This document shows positions 48,880 to 59,571 of a DNA stretch of 64,000 nt, in pieces; the first letter of the stretch is position 1, and each line of letters opens with the position of its first letter. The DNA comes from Tubiluchus corallicola. Its lineage: Eukaryota; Priapulida; Priapulimorpha; Priapulimorphida; Tubiluchidae. The stretch lies in contig JAQGDQ010000181.1 of assembly GCA_030141605.1 (NCBI GenBank), positions 372,378 to 436,377 of the forward strand, in the 5' to 3' direction. The notes under the pieces were generated by a model that worked only from the letters and a program-made list of their open reading frames with translations, was not told the DNA's origin and made no database searches. The position numbers were made by a program, and so were the translations under genes.

Positions 48880-49460
48880 TCATCCACGTTTCAGCATATT
48901 ACACCCATTCTTTGTCATTTGCATTGGCTGCTGATTATTCCACATACTAAATTTAAGATACTGCTACTTGTATTTAAGGCTCTTCATGGCGAGTCACCTG
49001 CTTACATTTGTAACATGATTCGTCTAACAAATTCAAACCGTTATAGTCTTAGATCAAATGATAACCTTTTGTATGCAGTTCTTAGAGTGTGCAGGTTCAC
49101 AATGGGTGATAGATCATTTGCTTTGCAGGACCATCTCTTTGGAACAGACTACTTATCTAAATCAAGACACTTTTGAACACTAGCATTTTTAAAATACAAA
49201 TTAAAACATACTTATTTAAAATAGCATACAATCTTTAAAGTGATCAAGTTATGTGCTTGTATTTTGTGAACCTGTGGTTTTTTATGCATTTTATTATTGT
49301 AATCTTATGATATTTAGTAAGCTTACTATTTAATCTTGTGAACCTTTTTTAAGTCTGTCACCTTTATTTTAGATATCTTTGTGAAGCATCTTTGAATATT
49401 GCCAGTCGTAAGATTCAGATGCTATACAAAACAAATATTATTTATTATCATTATCATTAA
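48880..49460 (+). pseudogene. jockey/CR1-like non-LTR retrotransposon 3' fragment
   Basis: The open frame through 49176 reads HITPILCHLHWLLI, KFKILLLVFKALHGESPAYI, then YSLRSND, GDRSFAL and a stop. This is the typical segment after the reverse transcriptase of jockey/CR1 elements (LHWLPV..R..FKI..L.FK.LHG.AP.Y; GDR.F). After a frame break comes IFKI-IKTYLFK-like sequence. The end has CTATACAAAACAAATATT and short TTATCATTATCATT repeats, as expected of the 3' terminus. It is 5'-truncated and lies in the ataxin-2 3' UTR intron. Confidence 0.85.
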
Positions 49461-50045
49461 AGGACAAGAAAATGGATACCTGAAGTAGGTTTCAGAAAAA
49501 TCACCCTAAAAATTGTGTTACTTTACAGCATTTTTGTGCCTATATTGTACTTGCGTTAAAAGGAATTTTTGTTTGTTTTCATTTTAAATCTCCACCAATA
49601 CTGTTCCGAAGTCACCGTTACATGACGTCACCTACGCAAACGTAAATCAAGGGAAGGAAAGGCAAAGTTAAATTCTGTCCCAAAAAACTTTCCATGCAAA
49701 TCTATATTACTTAGCATTTTACTTACTTGCTGTAAAGGTTTCACGTAACTATAAATAATAATTTAAAATGTTTGTGCCAATTGATAAAATGTCGCTGGCT
49801 AACACTCCAGGGTGTGCCACTCACTAACCAAAAACATATTTTTAATATTGTTGACAAGAACTAAACTTGTTTCAAGCAACCTACCATTAAAATGGCTGCA
49901 CTAACGGTCATTACAGGAGTTTAAATTTACAAGTTTTTGCACAACGTTACTGGAGGCGCAAGCCCTGCATGCAAAAAGGTAGTAAGTAAATGGTATTTTA
50001 AGCAGCTTTATGTAAGTAAAGGTTTTTTGTGCTTTAACAAAGTTG
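49457..50045 (+). repeat. Dispersed ~600 bp repeat, copy B
   Basis: Best match of copy A (23712-24400), same orientation, with an internal deletion of about 100 bp relative to A (around 49855-49870). It abuts the 3' end of the preceding retrotransposon fragment. Confidence 0.82.
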
Positions 50046-51376
50046 CTTATTCATTTGGCGTAGAATACACAGATCTGTTTAGTGAATTAGCAAGAAGGCA
50101 TCCATTTAGTACAACAGGTCCTATATGGAGGTTTTTATCTGCATTTTTTTATTAGGCTGATGAACTAATTGTATTTTATTAACATGCAGGAAACGAATTA
50201 TTATGTGGAGTGCTTATGTATGGCATATATAACTGTGAAAAGAGGTTGATAGAAAAATTTGCTTTTTCTGGAGAATAATTTTGTAAAATTACTAACATAA
50301 ATTCATTTCTTTTTTGAATTTATTCTTGAAATTCATTGAGCTTGTTTATTTGCAGGATAACTAAGAAGTGCAGCCACCAGCTTGCGAAACACGAGGTTGT
50401 TATGACAACCGATTAGCAAGCAGCATCCTTGCCAAAAGTGTTTTGAATTTCTAACACTGCTTTGATGGTGCTGACACTCGCTGTTTATCGTGAAACCGTT
50501 ATGCTACAAGCTGATGAACTTAAAAATGTTTTTGATTATCAAAAATTTTAAATAATAATATTATGTAAATCATAAGTAAAGAGTATTTATTGTAGGGCAT
50601 TAATGTGCAGGAGTTCCTGAGTGGCACTATTAGTACTGAGATTAAAAGATTGGCATGGTGTTGTGCAATAGGGAAGCCTTGGAATTCACTGCAGGCTATT
50701 GTGAATACGAAGTGAAATCCTGGGGAGTGATTTGTTGGTGATTTTTGTTTGATTTTCATTCGTGAATAAACTGATAAATTCATTATACACATGCAACAGT
50801 GGCTGGACGGAAAGAGCTCTGGCTTACAAACGTTTGTGCCATTGAAAAGAGATAATACTTTTGCTTGACTGTAAATTGGGAATGGACTGATCAGTTGATT
50901 ATTATGTACAATAACAGCTAGAAAGAAAGCTCTAGCTTACACGTGCCTGTGCCACTGATACGAGGAGGATACTTTTTTAAGTATATGTGCTGCCAATCTA
51001 GCAAGGTTAGTGACACTACTATGTGTAAGGTGTTACTACTGCCATCTGTAGGCCAAATTGCAAAGGTGAACCTTTTCTAGTTGTACACACTGCTGAGTTT
51101 TTTGGTAATCCCTGCTTCATGAAATGACTGTAATTGCTGCTGACAGTTTTCTGTTTCAAAGTGTAACTTGCATTGACTGGCAAACCGAAAAGTAGGACTT
51201 AACTGAGTTTTAAGGGCTAGTAAATGAAACGCAGAGACTTGCTTCACAAATCAGAATGTCATTATTAGTGATTTGTTGCTGCTTTGCCAAGTTTTGCTTA
51301 TACGGTCTTAAGAAAACTGCATTTTATAAACTTATCCAGTTTTTGATGCATGGCGTACCATTCTCAAACGAACCGG

Positions 51377-51420
51377 AATAAAATACAAATTTTATAATTG
51401 CTATGTTACTTGTTTTTATT
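51377..51420. promoter_or_regulatory. Convergent polyadenylation signals of ataxin-2 and the DPY19-like gene
   Basis: AATAAA on the plus strand at 51377-51382 (ataxin-2) faces AATAAA on the minus strand at 51420-51415 (DPY19-like). With cleavage the usual 10-30 nt beyond each signal, the transcripts would end within a few nucleotides of each other or overlap slightly around 51390-51412. Confidence 0.6.
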
Positions 51421-51715
51421 AATTTTCTGTATTAACTGGAATTCCATAAGTTTTCTTAGAATTGTTTGAGTTTATTTCACATCTAAAGTTAAAAATGAAT
51501 TTTAAAATGGGTAAGAAACGAGAATCGTTCACTCCCTCCATAAATATGAAATTCATAACATGCAGAACAATGAATAATACAAAATTCAAACCTACAATAA
51601 TAAGGCACACTGAACATCACAATGACTAGATGTAATTAATTTAAATTGCATACGCATTTATAATAAATATAGTATCCCTGAAGTATTTTGTTCAAGGTGT
51701 TATAACGCTAACAAA

Positions 51716-53881
51716 TTAGAGAACCTTAAGAATCGTATACACTTCATTCATAAACACAACTTTAAAATGTGGCTTTGGATTTTGCTTCAAAAGTGTACAT
51801 GCCGGGATTTTTCCTTGATTTTCAGCATCTTCTAAATCCCATATTTCAGACATGGCACAACCTGGTTTACTTCTTCTCGTACACCAAGAGTCCTCTAAGA
51901 CAGCATAGTGCACACCTAAACGCAACAATTTTTCCCTGATCTCTGTCGCAGGCTTTCGGCTATACATGCTGTACACATCTTTAGTTCTGGCTCGTAGATT
52001 TACATCCTCGTAATGCGGATGATTGACAATTGGCCGTCCAGTGGAAAGTTTTATAGCCGCCATGGTTGGCATTGGTCCCGCGAATGCAGCTTTGGTCGGT
52101 GTTTCGGCCTTTATCCATTCTATCATTTGCTCTAGCGGCCAGTTACTAAATTCTCCTCTTATTTCCCATTCAGCCCTGATGTTTTCAACGCCAGCATAAC
52201 TCATTATTGTCATAATAATAACCAGCATCACGTAGTGTTTGAGCCTTGGACCTAAAAAACCAAACAGTTTTCTTGAGGCAAGTAGCGAAGATACGATGCA
52301 TAAGTGAGGCGTAAAGAATAGCTTCAGCCTCATTATGAAGATTGCCATAATAGTGAATGCAAACAACTGAATTACGTTGTAGAGAACATCTGCTTTGACA
52401 ACAGAAGCAATGGTTTCATCATCACTGCCCATCGAGTGCTTTTCAGCTGTTTGTACTGGACGTGCTTTACAAAAAAGTGACTTATTTTTTGGTAAGTCCT
52501 TTACGACGTGAAACATAACTATTAAAATGACCACACATGCTGCAGGGATTAGCAATGTCTTGCACAAACTGACAAAAGTGACGGTTTCCAAAAAGTCGAA
52601 TTCTTTGGCGCATGTGTACATCATGGTGTGAAAGTCCTTGTAGTTTGATATTTTTGAGCGCAGAATACTCCAAATGTGTGCATCATCCGCAACATTCAGC
52701 AAAATTGCAGCTAACTTTTTCAATGCATACGAGCCAGCAAGAAAAATTGAGCTTTGGATAATTGAAACTTGTATTTGATGAATGGACAGACGAATAACGA
52801 GCGGTTCTATTTGCATAATGATAAATGTTATAATTAGAGTAGATGCTAAAAATGAGGTCAGCAACATCTTGTTTCCAAACAGCAGTGCAAAACTGAACAA
52901 GAATCCCCACATTTGTCCATACAGCACTGTTTTAATTTGTTGAGCCGTTACAAACCGTGTCACATACAAAGCGAATACCGCAATCACTTGAGTTAGCAGT
53001 ACAAACTGTGCAAATTGCCAAAAAATCATAAAAATCATTGTGGTCACTACAATGGCTGCAATGTGTCGTGTTTGCGTTTTCTTTGTACGCATGGTCCATG
53101 TAACCAATAACATCTCGAACATAAGAAAAGGATAAGCAAAACTTTCACGCAATGGTGGCGTCCATTGTACCCTTGTAGCTTCTCCATGGTTAAAGAAAAA
53201 GCAGATCACAGACAGTAAGCCGCCAAAAATACTTTGGCTAAGAAATGTTCCGTACAAGAATAAGACACTCATCATGAAACCGTTTAAAGCAAATACATTG
53301 TTCACATAAAAATACGATGGTTCACCCCAGCCTTCACAGCTAGAAACTGGCTCCAGACCATTACCTCTGTTTACTATCCAACATATAATTGTGGACACAT
53401 TTAGTTCCCTGCTAACCTGATCAAATAAACGATAGGAAGTGCCAAGGATGACTTCTGGGTAGAGATTAAACCGCTTTAGTGTATTAATTATGGATGGATA
53501 TTCAGTTATATTATCATGCATAATTGACCAAAGTCCTTCGTACAATGACGATGCTTCGACTATAGTTTTGAAATAAGAATAATACAATCCCATTTCTGTT
53601 CTGAAAGACATTTCTCTTTCTAGTGACGATAAGTGAGAGAAATGCCGATCACTTTCAAACATATACAGTTCATGCTGATAATGCGCATAACCAGCTAATA
53701 CAGCTACAAGAATGACTAGTAAAACGTACGCAAAACGCAAAGAAAAATTTGTTGTTGATTCAAAAAACGACGCTTGATCATTCGAAGCCAGTTCGTTTTC
53801 CCTTGAGCTCAGTTCTTGTTCGTTTAGTTTGTTTTCATCTCTGCTTTGCTTATTATGCATTTTTCGTCTTTTCACAGCCAT
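51716..53881 (-). CDS. DPY19L: DPY19-like C-mannosyltransferase (intronless)
   Basis: A 721-residue open frame with no intron. The first ATG is at 53881; five codons of open frame upstream begin with GTG. DPY19 proteins are multi-pass ER membrane GT-C enzymes that transfer mannose from dolichol-phosphate-mannose to tryptophan in WxxW motifs of secreted proteins. Visible family features: a charged cytosolic N-terminus (about 1-45), a first membrane helix (about 50-66), the conserved luminal block EMGLYYSYFKTIVEA (about 96-110) followed by LYPEVI, many hydrophobic segments through about 590, and the conserved C-terminal luminal region with VLEDSWCTRRSKPGC (about 662-676), EIWDLED and KPHFKVVF. 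The length agrees with animal DPY19L1-4. Which paralogue it is cannot be told by eye. The lack of introns beside intron-rich ataxin-2 suggests retroposition or intron loss, but the frame is fully intact. Confidence 0.92.
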   Translation of the reverse strand: MAVKRRKMHNKQSRDENKLNEQELSSRENELASNDQASFFESTTNFSLRFAYVLLVILVAVLAGYAHYQHELYMFESDRHFSHLSSLEREMSFRTEMGLYYSYFKTIVEASSLYEGLWSIMHDNITEYPSIINTLKRFNLYPEVILGTSYRLFDQVSRELNVSTIICWIVNRGNGLEPVSSCEGWGEPSYFYVNNVFALNGFMMSVLFLYGTFLSQSIFGGLLSVICFFFNHGEATRVQWTPPLRESFAYPFLMFEMLLVTWTMRTKKTQTRHIAAIVVTTMIFMIFWQFAQFVLLTQVIAVFALYVTRFVTAQQIKTVLYGQMWGFLFSFALLFGNKMLLTSFLASTLIITFIIMQIEPLVIRLSIHQIQVSIIQSSIFLAGSYALKKLAAILLNVADDAHIWSILRSKISNYKDFHTMMYTCAKEFDFLETVTFVSLCKTLLIPAACVVILIVMFHVVKDLPKNKSLFCKARPVQTAEKHSMGSDDETIASVVKADVLYNVIQLFAFTIMAIFIMRLKLFFTPHLCIVSSLLASRKLFGFLGPRLKHYVMLVIIMTIMSYAGVENIRAEWEIRGEFSNWPLEQMIEWIKAETPTKAAFAGPMPTMAAIKLSTGRPIVNHPHYEDVNLRARTKDVYSMYSRKPATEIREKLLRLGVHYAVLEDSWCTRRSKPGCAMSEIWDLEDAENQGKIPACTLLKQNPKPHFKVVFMNEVYTILKVL

Positions 53882-54069
53882 GTCGATTTTTACCACCGTT
53901 GCGCATCTTTCGCGCCATCTACAGGGACAATATTAAACCACATGCTTTAATTTTTCGCAGCTGTGTGAATACGCTGAACCCATTTCATTCCTAAGGACGA
54001 GCCCCCAAGTAAGAACATGGTGGCAGTGTTTTTTAAACACTATTAATCACTTTTCAGTTTAAGTTCTTT
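53882..54069. other. Upstream region of the DPY19-like gene
   Basis: Short 5' flank of the minus-strand DPY19-like gene. A GC-richer patch at 53895-53935 lies just upstream of the start and may be the 5' UTR or core promoter. No TATA box was identified. Reverse-transcriptase debris begins shortly beyond. Confidence 0.4.
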
Positions 54070-55530
54070 ATCAAACATTTTCAGAGGTTTACACAATTTC
54101 CAATAAAATCACATGCTCTTCAATGTTTCCCAGTTTTCACTTAGAATCATGTCTGCCTTCAAATTTGCTTATTTTATTAACATTAAAAATTTTGTTTTCT
54201 TTGCAGTTGAAAAGATGCTCAGTTGAATCCTCTTCTGAACTTCACATAGAGCACAATTTAGCATTTTTACAAAAGTTCTTGTAATTATACTTAATTTTTG
54301 TCATGCTCTGCCTATTTTCATAATTTCACTGGTTTCTTTTAGACTACATCTTTTAACTTATTTTTTACATCCCCAATTAGCGTTTTTCAAAAACCTCAGC
54401 AAACTACTTTGAGCATTCTTATTTTTTCTTTGTTTCTGCAAGTATATTCCTGTTTTAAACTTAATTTCTCTCTTCCGTTGTCATCCATGATCACTTGAAA
54501 AATTTTACTTCAGTTTTCATGTCATACTTATTTGCTACCACTATCACTTCTTGATACCAACTTTGTTTGAATGGATCAATGGCTATTCAGCTTGTTCATT
54601 TATTATTTCTTTTAATAATCTTGTTTTAGTTGATGGAATCATTATGTACCTAAAGATCATTAATTTTTTATAAAAAACCTTTTGTTGCAATGGCCATATT
54701 CCTAACTCGATTAACATCTCCCAATAAGGAGTAGAGTCACTAAGTTTTAACATTCTCCTTAAAGAATATTCACGCATTCTTTCTAGTTCAGCCCATTCAT
54801 ATTGCCTCAGTGTCTCACATCCGTCCATCTTTCAGAATTATATACAATAGCTGGCAAAGCCAAACTTTGGCATAAATGCATTATAATATTTAGTGCTTTT
54901 ATGCCCACTTTAACTTCATCCCCAATAAAATTAATGTACTGTATCACATGTTTATTTTTATTTTTACTTTTTTCAATTAAAGTGTCATTTCCGTTGTTTT
55001 TGTTCTCATGTATTCCGTCTTGGTGACATTGAAGTTCAAATTTGTATTCACTTCTAAATCTTCAACCATTCTTTCAATCATGTCTTTTTCATCTATTCCA
55101 ACAATATCATCCATAAAACACAACGTTTTGACTTTTAATTTTGGACTAACCATTGTTCCTGCAGTTTGTCTTTTTTATAAAACCATTGGTTGCTGCACAA
55201 CACAATACTGGGCCAAGAACAGTACCTTGTCTCACTAAATCACTCAAATGCACTTCTTCTGTTAGGCCTACAGGTGTCTCTGCATTAACACATTCATTCA
55301 TTCTGAATATGATATTTATTATATGAGCAGGAACTCCCATTCTCCACATCTCAGCAAAAGCATCTTTCTGCCACAAACGATCTAAACATTTTTCAACATC
55401 GCAAAACAAAATGTACAAGACATTATTTAAGTACGTATTATAATTGATTATATGTTTTGCTGTTAATATGTGATTTACTGTACTTCTGTTTCTAATTCTT
55501 CCACAGCTGTTGCATAGAACCATCTGCTGG
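54070..55530 (-). pseudogene. Non-LTR retrotransposon reverse transcriptase remnant
   Basis: Read on the minus strand in broken frames. 55523-55146 encodes ILFCDVEKCLDRLW (motif A-like D-x-x-K-C-F-D), then VPAHIINIIFRMNE and LVRQGTVLGPVLCC (motif B, RQG-x-LGP). A separate frame gives FMDDIVG at 55117-55106, the catalytic F/YxDD motif C. Downstream, 54600-54830 encodes CETLRQYEW and STPYWEMLIELGIWPLQQK, the LPALLYGSE/ELGI-type region after the RT domain. Stops and frame changes between these blocks show it is inactive. It is 5'-truncated. Confidence 0.85.
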
Positions 55531-56008
55531 CTTGACTGTGAATAGTCTCATGAGGTACTCTGATTCTCTGAATCATAACAGGTGCCATCTACAGTAGTCT
55601 CAGAATAATATACTATGACAGCAGTCACACGATACAGAATTTCCGGGCAGAAGGAATATAAAACATTAGTAAGTTAACTGTATAAGAATTGCTAGAGCTT
55701 CATGTTAAACAAAGCAATGAAACTTCTTTCTCTTGTTTCGCACTATTTTTTCGTCCACCTAGTACCTTTACATGTAATAAGGTAATTATCGCCTGAATTC
55801 TTCACTAAAACTTAGGGAGCGCCTACAATAAACGAAGAAGTGATTATATATTACTTAATTTTTCGTGATTATAGTTTTTATTGTGCTTCAATCTATCAAC
55901 TAGAACGTTTAGCAAAGAACGGGTCCAGCTCCGATTCTTATATGCATCTTTGTACATAATTATACTATTTTAAGGAAAAAGTGCAAACAGACGTTTCTGC
56001 ATTCTTAA
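55531..56008. other. Spacer between the inverted RT fragments
   Basis: About 480 bp without recognisable coding sequence or repeat. Confidence 0.4.
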
Positions 56009-56400
56009 ATGAATAATATTATTTTGTTTTGCGATATTGAAAAATGTTTTGATCGTTTGTGGCTGAAGGATGTTCTTGTAAAGATGTGGAGATTTGGAGT
56101 TCTTGCTTATATAATAAATATCACATTCAAAATGAATGAATGGGTTAATGTAATAGAAGAGACACCTGTAGGCCAACAGAAAAGTGCATTTGATTGAATT
56201 AGTGAGACAGGGTACTGTTCTTCGACCAATGTTGTGTTGTGCAGCAACCAATGGTTTTATAAAAAAGACAAACTGCAGGAACAATGGTTTGTCGAAAATT
56301 AACAGTTCTAACGCCAACAAAGTGAATTGCTCAAAATTACGTAATTTAGGTTATAATTTAGGCATTGCACTCACCTCACAAAACTATAGTTACTAAGCAT
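56009..56400 (+). pseudogene. Second reverse transcriptase fragment, opposite orientation
   Basis: Encodes ILFCDIEKCFDRLWLKDVL, a segment with ITFKMNEWVNV, then after a +1 shift LVRQGTVL and AATNGFIKKTNC. It is a close relative of 55523-55146 but on the opposite strand, giving an inverted pair separated by about 500 bp. It diverges from its partner just after the NNG motif and does not reach the FMDD motif. Confidence 0.82.
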
Positions 56401-56752
56401 TCATGTAATATGCTTCTATGAAGGAGAATCGATCATCATGGTAACAAATTGTATAGGCCTGGTGTTTGTTATCTGTGACAAAAAATTTACCAGCTTTCAA
56501 CATTATAGAGTAACAGAGTTCTAGGCTTAGGGGCCCTTTGCAACCCCTACCGTGCGATATTGTCAATCCAACAAGCCTTTAATTTTAGCTTTACTTGATC
56601 TTGACCTTGAACTTCACTTGAAATATTCCACCGAGTGCTTACGACTGATTACTGATGTCACGGCCTACAACTCATTGGTCAGGACTGATGTCAAATTGTC
56701 GTACACTTTCTTTCCTTCGACTTTTCAAATGCTTTTGTATTATGTAGACGTT

Positions 56753-57379
56753 AGGCGCATTTCACAGTGAGGACGCAAGGAAAACGTCGCACGGAATTGC
56801 TGTCAGAAAATCAGAAAATTTCCGCAAGAAAGTTCATTTCACAGTCAAACCGCGCGGTTTTTTCTGCGTGTCCAGTTAGCTACAGGTACTTTGCGAGTTG
56901 CAGGCTTGTAGCTATCACTCGTCAACACGGACAAGGAAGACGATGTCATGTTTTTACAAAGTGTTTACTATTATTACGATAGTATTAATTACCATCGTTA
57001 TTGGGTGCACCCGTGGTGTTGTTGCTATCTGTATGGACGTTTGAAAGACGAGTGGGAGAACTTTTACAGTTACTCTAGAATACAACCATAGCTGTTGCTT
57101 GAGTAAAACGTAAAATCGTCTGTCTGTTTTAAGAGAAATTCAGCCTTATAATCTTATGCTGAAATGCGTTGTTGTTCGTAAAACAAAAAAAGTAATTAAG
57201 CAGTTAAATTTTAATCTAAATCCCGTGAGGTTTCGTCACGAAAGTGGAACATGCAGTATTTCTACCATGCGGCAATTTCCTCCTAAGGAGGACGCATAGC
57301 TTCTAGCTGGCGGCAAAATTCTTCAGGATAAACTCCACGAGGAAAATTCTCCATGAGGCGTCACTGTGAAATGCGCCAC
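56753..57379. mobile_element. ~627 bp MITE with GGCGCATTTCACAGTGA inverted ends
   Basis: The left end reads GGCGCATTTCACAGTGAGG; the reverse complement of the right end reads GGCGCATTTCACAGTGACG. The left flank is TTA and the right flank ACA, so the target duplication is unclear. GGC-type termini with a 3 bp target hint at PIF/Harbinger, with low certainty. The interior has several inverted CACAG/CTGTG phrases and no transposase frame. Confidence 0.7.
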
Positions 57380-57660
57380 AGAAAACAATGTGTTCCATTT
57401 TTGCAAAGAGTGCCACAAGCAATTTTGCCGCGCGTCCTCACAGACAAATGAGCCTTAAGCTAATTTCTGTGGCATAAGGGTGGTATGCTAATCTGTGATT
57501 AATTCGATCTCTTGAATTCCAATAGTTTTTATAATCAACGATAATCCGGCCTTTATATAATCAGTAAATAAATCCTACATGCCACATCGCTAAATTATCG
57601 GCCATAAAAGTGACACACGTAGTACAGGAGATAGGATGAGGAACTTCAAGAAAATTGGCC
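57380..57660. other. Intergenic sequence, nothing recognised
   Basis: About 280 bp between the MITE and the microsatellite with no feature noticed; the stretch 56400-56752 on the other side of the MITE is likewise plain. Confidence 0.4.
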
Positions 57661-57906
57661 TTGTCTGTCTGTCTGTCTGTCTGTCTATCTGTCTATGTAT
57701 GTATGTATGTATGTATGTATGTATGTATGTATGTATGTATGTATGTATGTATGTATGTATGTATGTATGTATGTATGTATGTATGTATGTATGTATGTAT
57801 GTATCTCTCTCTCTCTCTCTCTCTCCCTCTCTCCCTCTCTCCCTCCCTCCCTCCCTCCCTCCCTCCCTCCCTACCTACCTACCTACCTACCTACCTACCT
57901 ACCTAC

Positions 57907-57947
<41 letters not shown>

Positions 57948-57992
57948 CTTCTATCTATCTATCTATCTATCTATCTGTCTGTCTGTCTGTCT
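57661..57992 (+). repeat. Compound tetranucleotide microsatellite
   Basis: Consecutive blocks of (TGTC)n, (GTAT)n (about 28 copies, 57694-57804), (CT)n with CCCT interruptions, (CCCT)n, (ACCT)n, (ATCT)n and again (GTCT)n. All blocks differ by single substitutions, as if one tetranucleotide array diversified and re-amplified stepwise. The long Tyr/Val/Cys/Met and Ser/Leu/Pro open frames over it are artefacts. Confidence 0.97.
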
Positions 57993-58322
57993 GCGCATGT
58001 ACAGTAGACTTGGTATGATTGCCCGTGCATGTACAATAGACTTGGTATGATTGTCTGTGCATGTACAATAGACTTGGTATGATTGCCTGTGCATGTACAG
58101 TAGACTTGGTATGATTGCCTGTGCATGTACAGCAGACTTCGCATGATTATCTGCGCATGTACAGGAGACATGGTATGATTGCTCGTGCATGTACAATAGA
58201 CTTGGTATGATTGTCTGTGTATGTATAATAGACTTGGTATGATTGTCTGCGCATGTACAATAGACTTGGTATGATTGCATGTGCATGTACAATAGACTTG
58301 GTATGATTGCCTGTGCACGAGG
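57993..58322 (+). repeat. 32 bp minisatellite, about 10.3 copies
   Basis: Unit of the form GCCTGTGCATGTACAATAGA plus CTTGGTATGATT, repeated ten times with a few substitutions and ending in a partial copy at GCCTGTGCAC. It directly abuts the tetranucleotide array. The spacing is a constant 32 bp with no variable spacers, so it is not CRISPR-like. Confidence 0.96.
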
Positions 58323-59571
58323 AGTTAAAAAGTTCATATAAAGTGAAGGGCAAATAGCTTTTTACCTAAAAATCATGTAAATTCTTGGAAAACCTACAAT
58401 ACTCACACAACAAAATTCACACAAATTCCATGCCAGGTCTGTGACAGATTACAAAAAAAAGAAATCTCGCAATAGTGATGCACCGTAAAAAAGTAGCAGA
58501 GATTCAAGTGTAAGGTGATGTGAATATTAGCGGTGAGAATTCTCTACCAGAAAGCAAATTTGAATCAAATCGAATTTTCGAATGGGACTTTCAAACTCTA
58601 AACAAACCGAATTTTGAGATTTCGAATCCAACTCGAATTCCAATTCGGTTTTAAAGATTTTCAACCAAATTTTAGAATCATAAATGAACTGCAGTTTTGC
58701 AAAGTTCAAGAGTATTGATCAACTGATTAAAAATCAAGACATTCATCCTTGGATACCCATTAATGTCGCAGCACTCTATGCACAAGCATTACCCATCACT
58801 TTCATTCCATAAGTCTGTGAGCCCGGAGAGTCCACTGAATCAAACAAGGACCATCACCAAAGAAAACTAAATGGTGAAGCAAAAACAGCACTAAATATGC
58901 ACATGATAAATAAAAAACAGTAGGTGATGCCTCAGCCTTTCAAGATATATGTATATGTAAGAAGAGAACTATGTAAAAGTCATTAGGTTCCTCGCTAACC
59001 TTTCATAGTGATTATCTGTGACACGTTTGTTTAAATATATGTCAATAATTCTTCATAACTAACAAAAATGTTCATACGATTATAATGTTTCGTAGTTACT
59101 TGAGAATTCGAACTGTCATGGCTGTACAAAAATCAGAACTTCATAAAACAGCAGTAGCTAATTGAAAGCATTCGTTTAAGTCCAGTGAATTCTCTAGATG
59201 AGAGGAGAGCTCAGTTGTGCTCTGTTGTAATGATGAACATCATAAACGTTTCCACCATGTCGTCTGCTGATACCTTCGAGTTTGCAGTTTAGAGAGTCAA
59301 AAGAGTTCGTCATCAATGTTATCTGTGTAATTCCAGAAAAACGTTTCCACAATATGCTCAAATGTCCATCTTTTCTGTTGGGAAACGAGTCCAGCTTGAC
59401 ATGAAATTTGATTATTACCGTACTTGTAGATAAATGTAATAAATTTCGCTTAATATGTAGCAGCTAAAGTCACATTCTTGCCATTATTTTCATTTAGCGT
59501 TAATTTGCAAAATCTAATTTTAAGCATCAGAGTAAACACTACAGCCAAATATATGACAACAGCAGTGCCTA
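58323..59571. other. Intergenic sequence with a low-complexity AATTCGAA patch
   Basis: No gene recognised. At 58545-58685 the phrases CGAATTTT, TCGAAT and AATTCGG recur in both orientations and could be a small decayed MITE. The rest is AT-rich. Confidence 0.4.

Larger units (their letters stand above)
48727..51400 (+). other. ATXN2: Ataxin-2 3' UTR, spliced
   Basis: After TGA the exon continues to 48766, where CAC is followed by GTAAGTTA, a strong donor. An acceptor (TTTGCAG) opens the last exon at 50356. The stop codon is only 40 nt from the junction, below the usual 50-55 nt threshold for nonsense-mediated decay. AATAAA signals at 50765-50770 and 51377-51382 predict two alternative 3' ends. 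The UTR intron 48767-50355 carries a retrotransposon tail and copy B of the dispersed repeat. Confidence 0.65.

Noticed and set aside
52482-52910. Second minus-strand frames inside the DPY19-like gene
   Set aside because: They are shadow frames of the 721-codon gene, which has clear family motifs throughout.
57993-58322. CRISPR array
   Set aside because: The 32 bp units are contiguous with no spacers, there are no cas genes, and the DNA is clearly eukaryotic.
57636-58353. Open frames over the tetranucleotide and 32 bp arrays
   Set aside because: They are translations of tandem repeats with periods that avoid stops; the products are low-complexity and differ only by frame.
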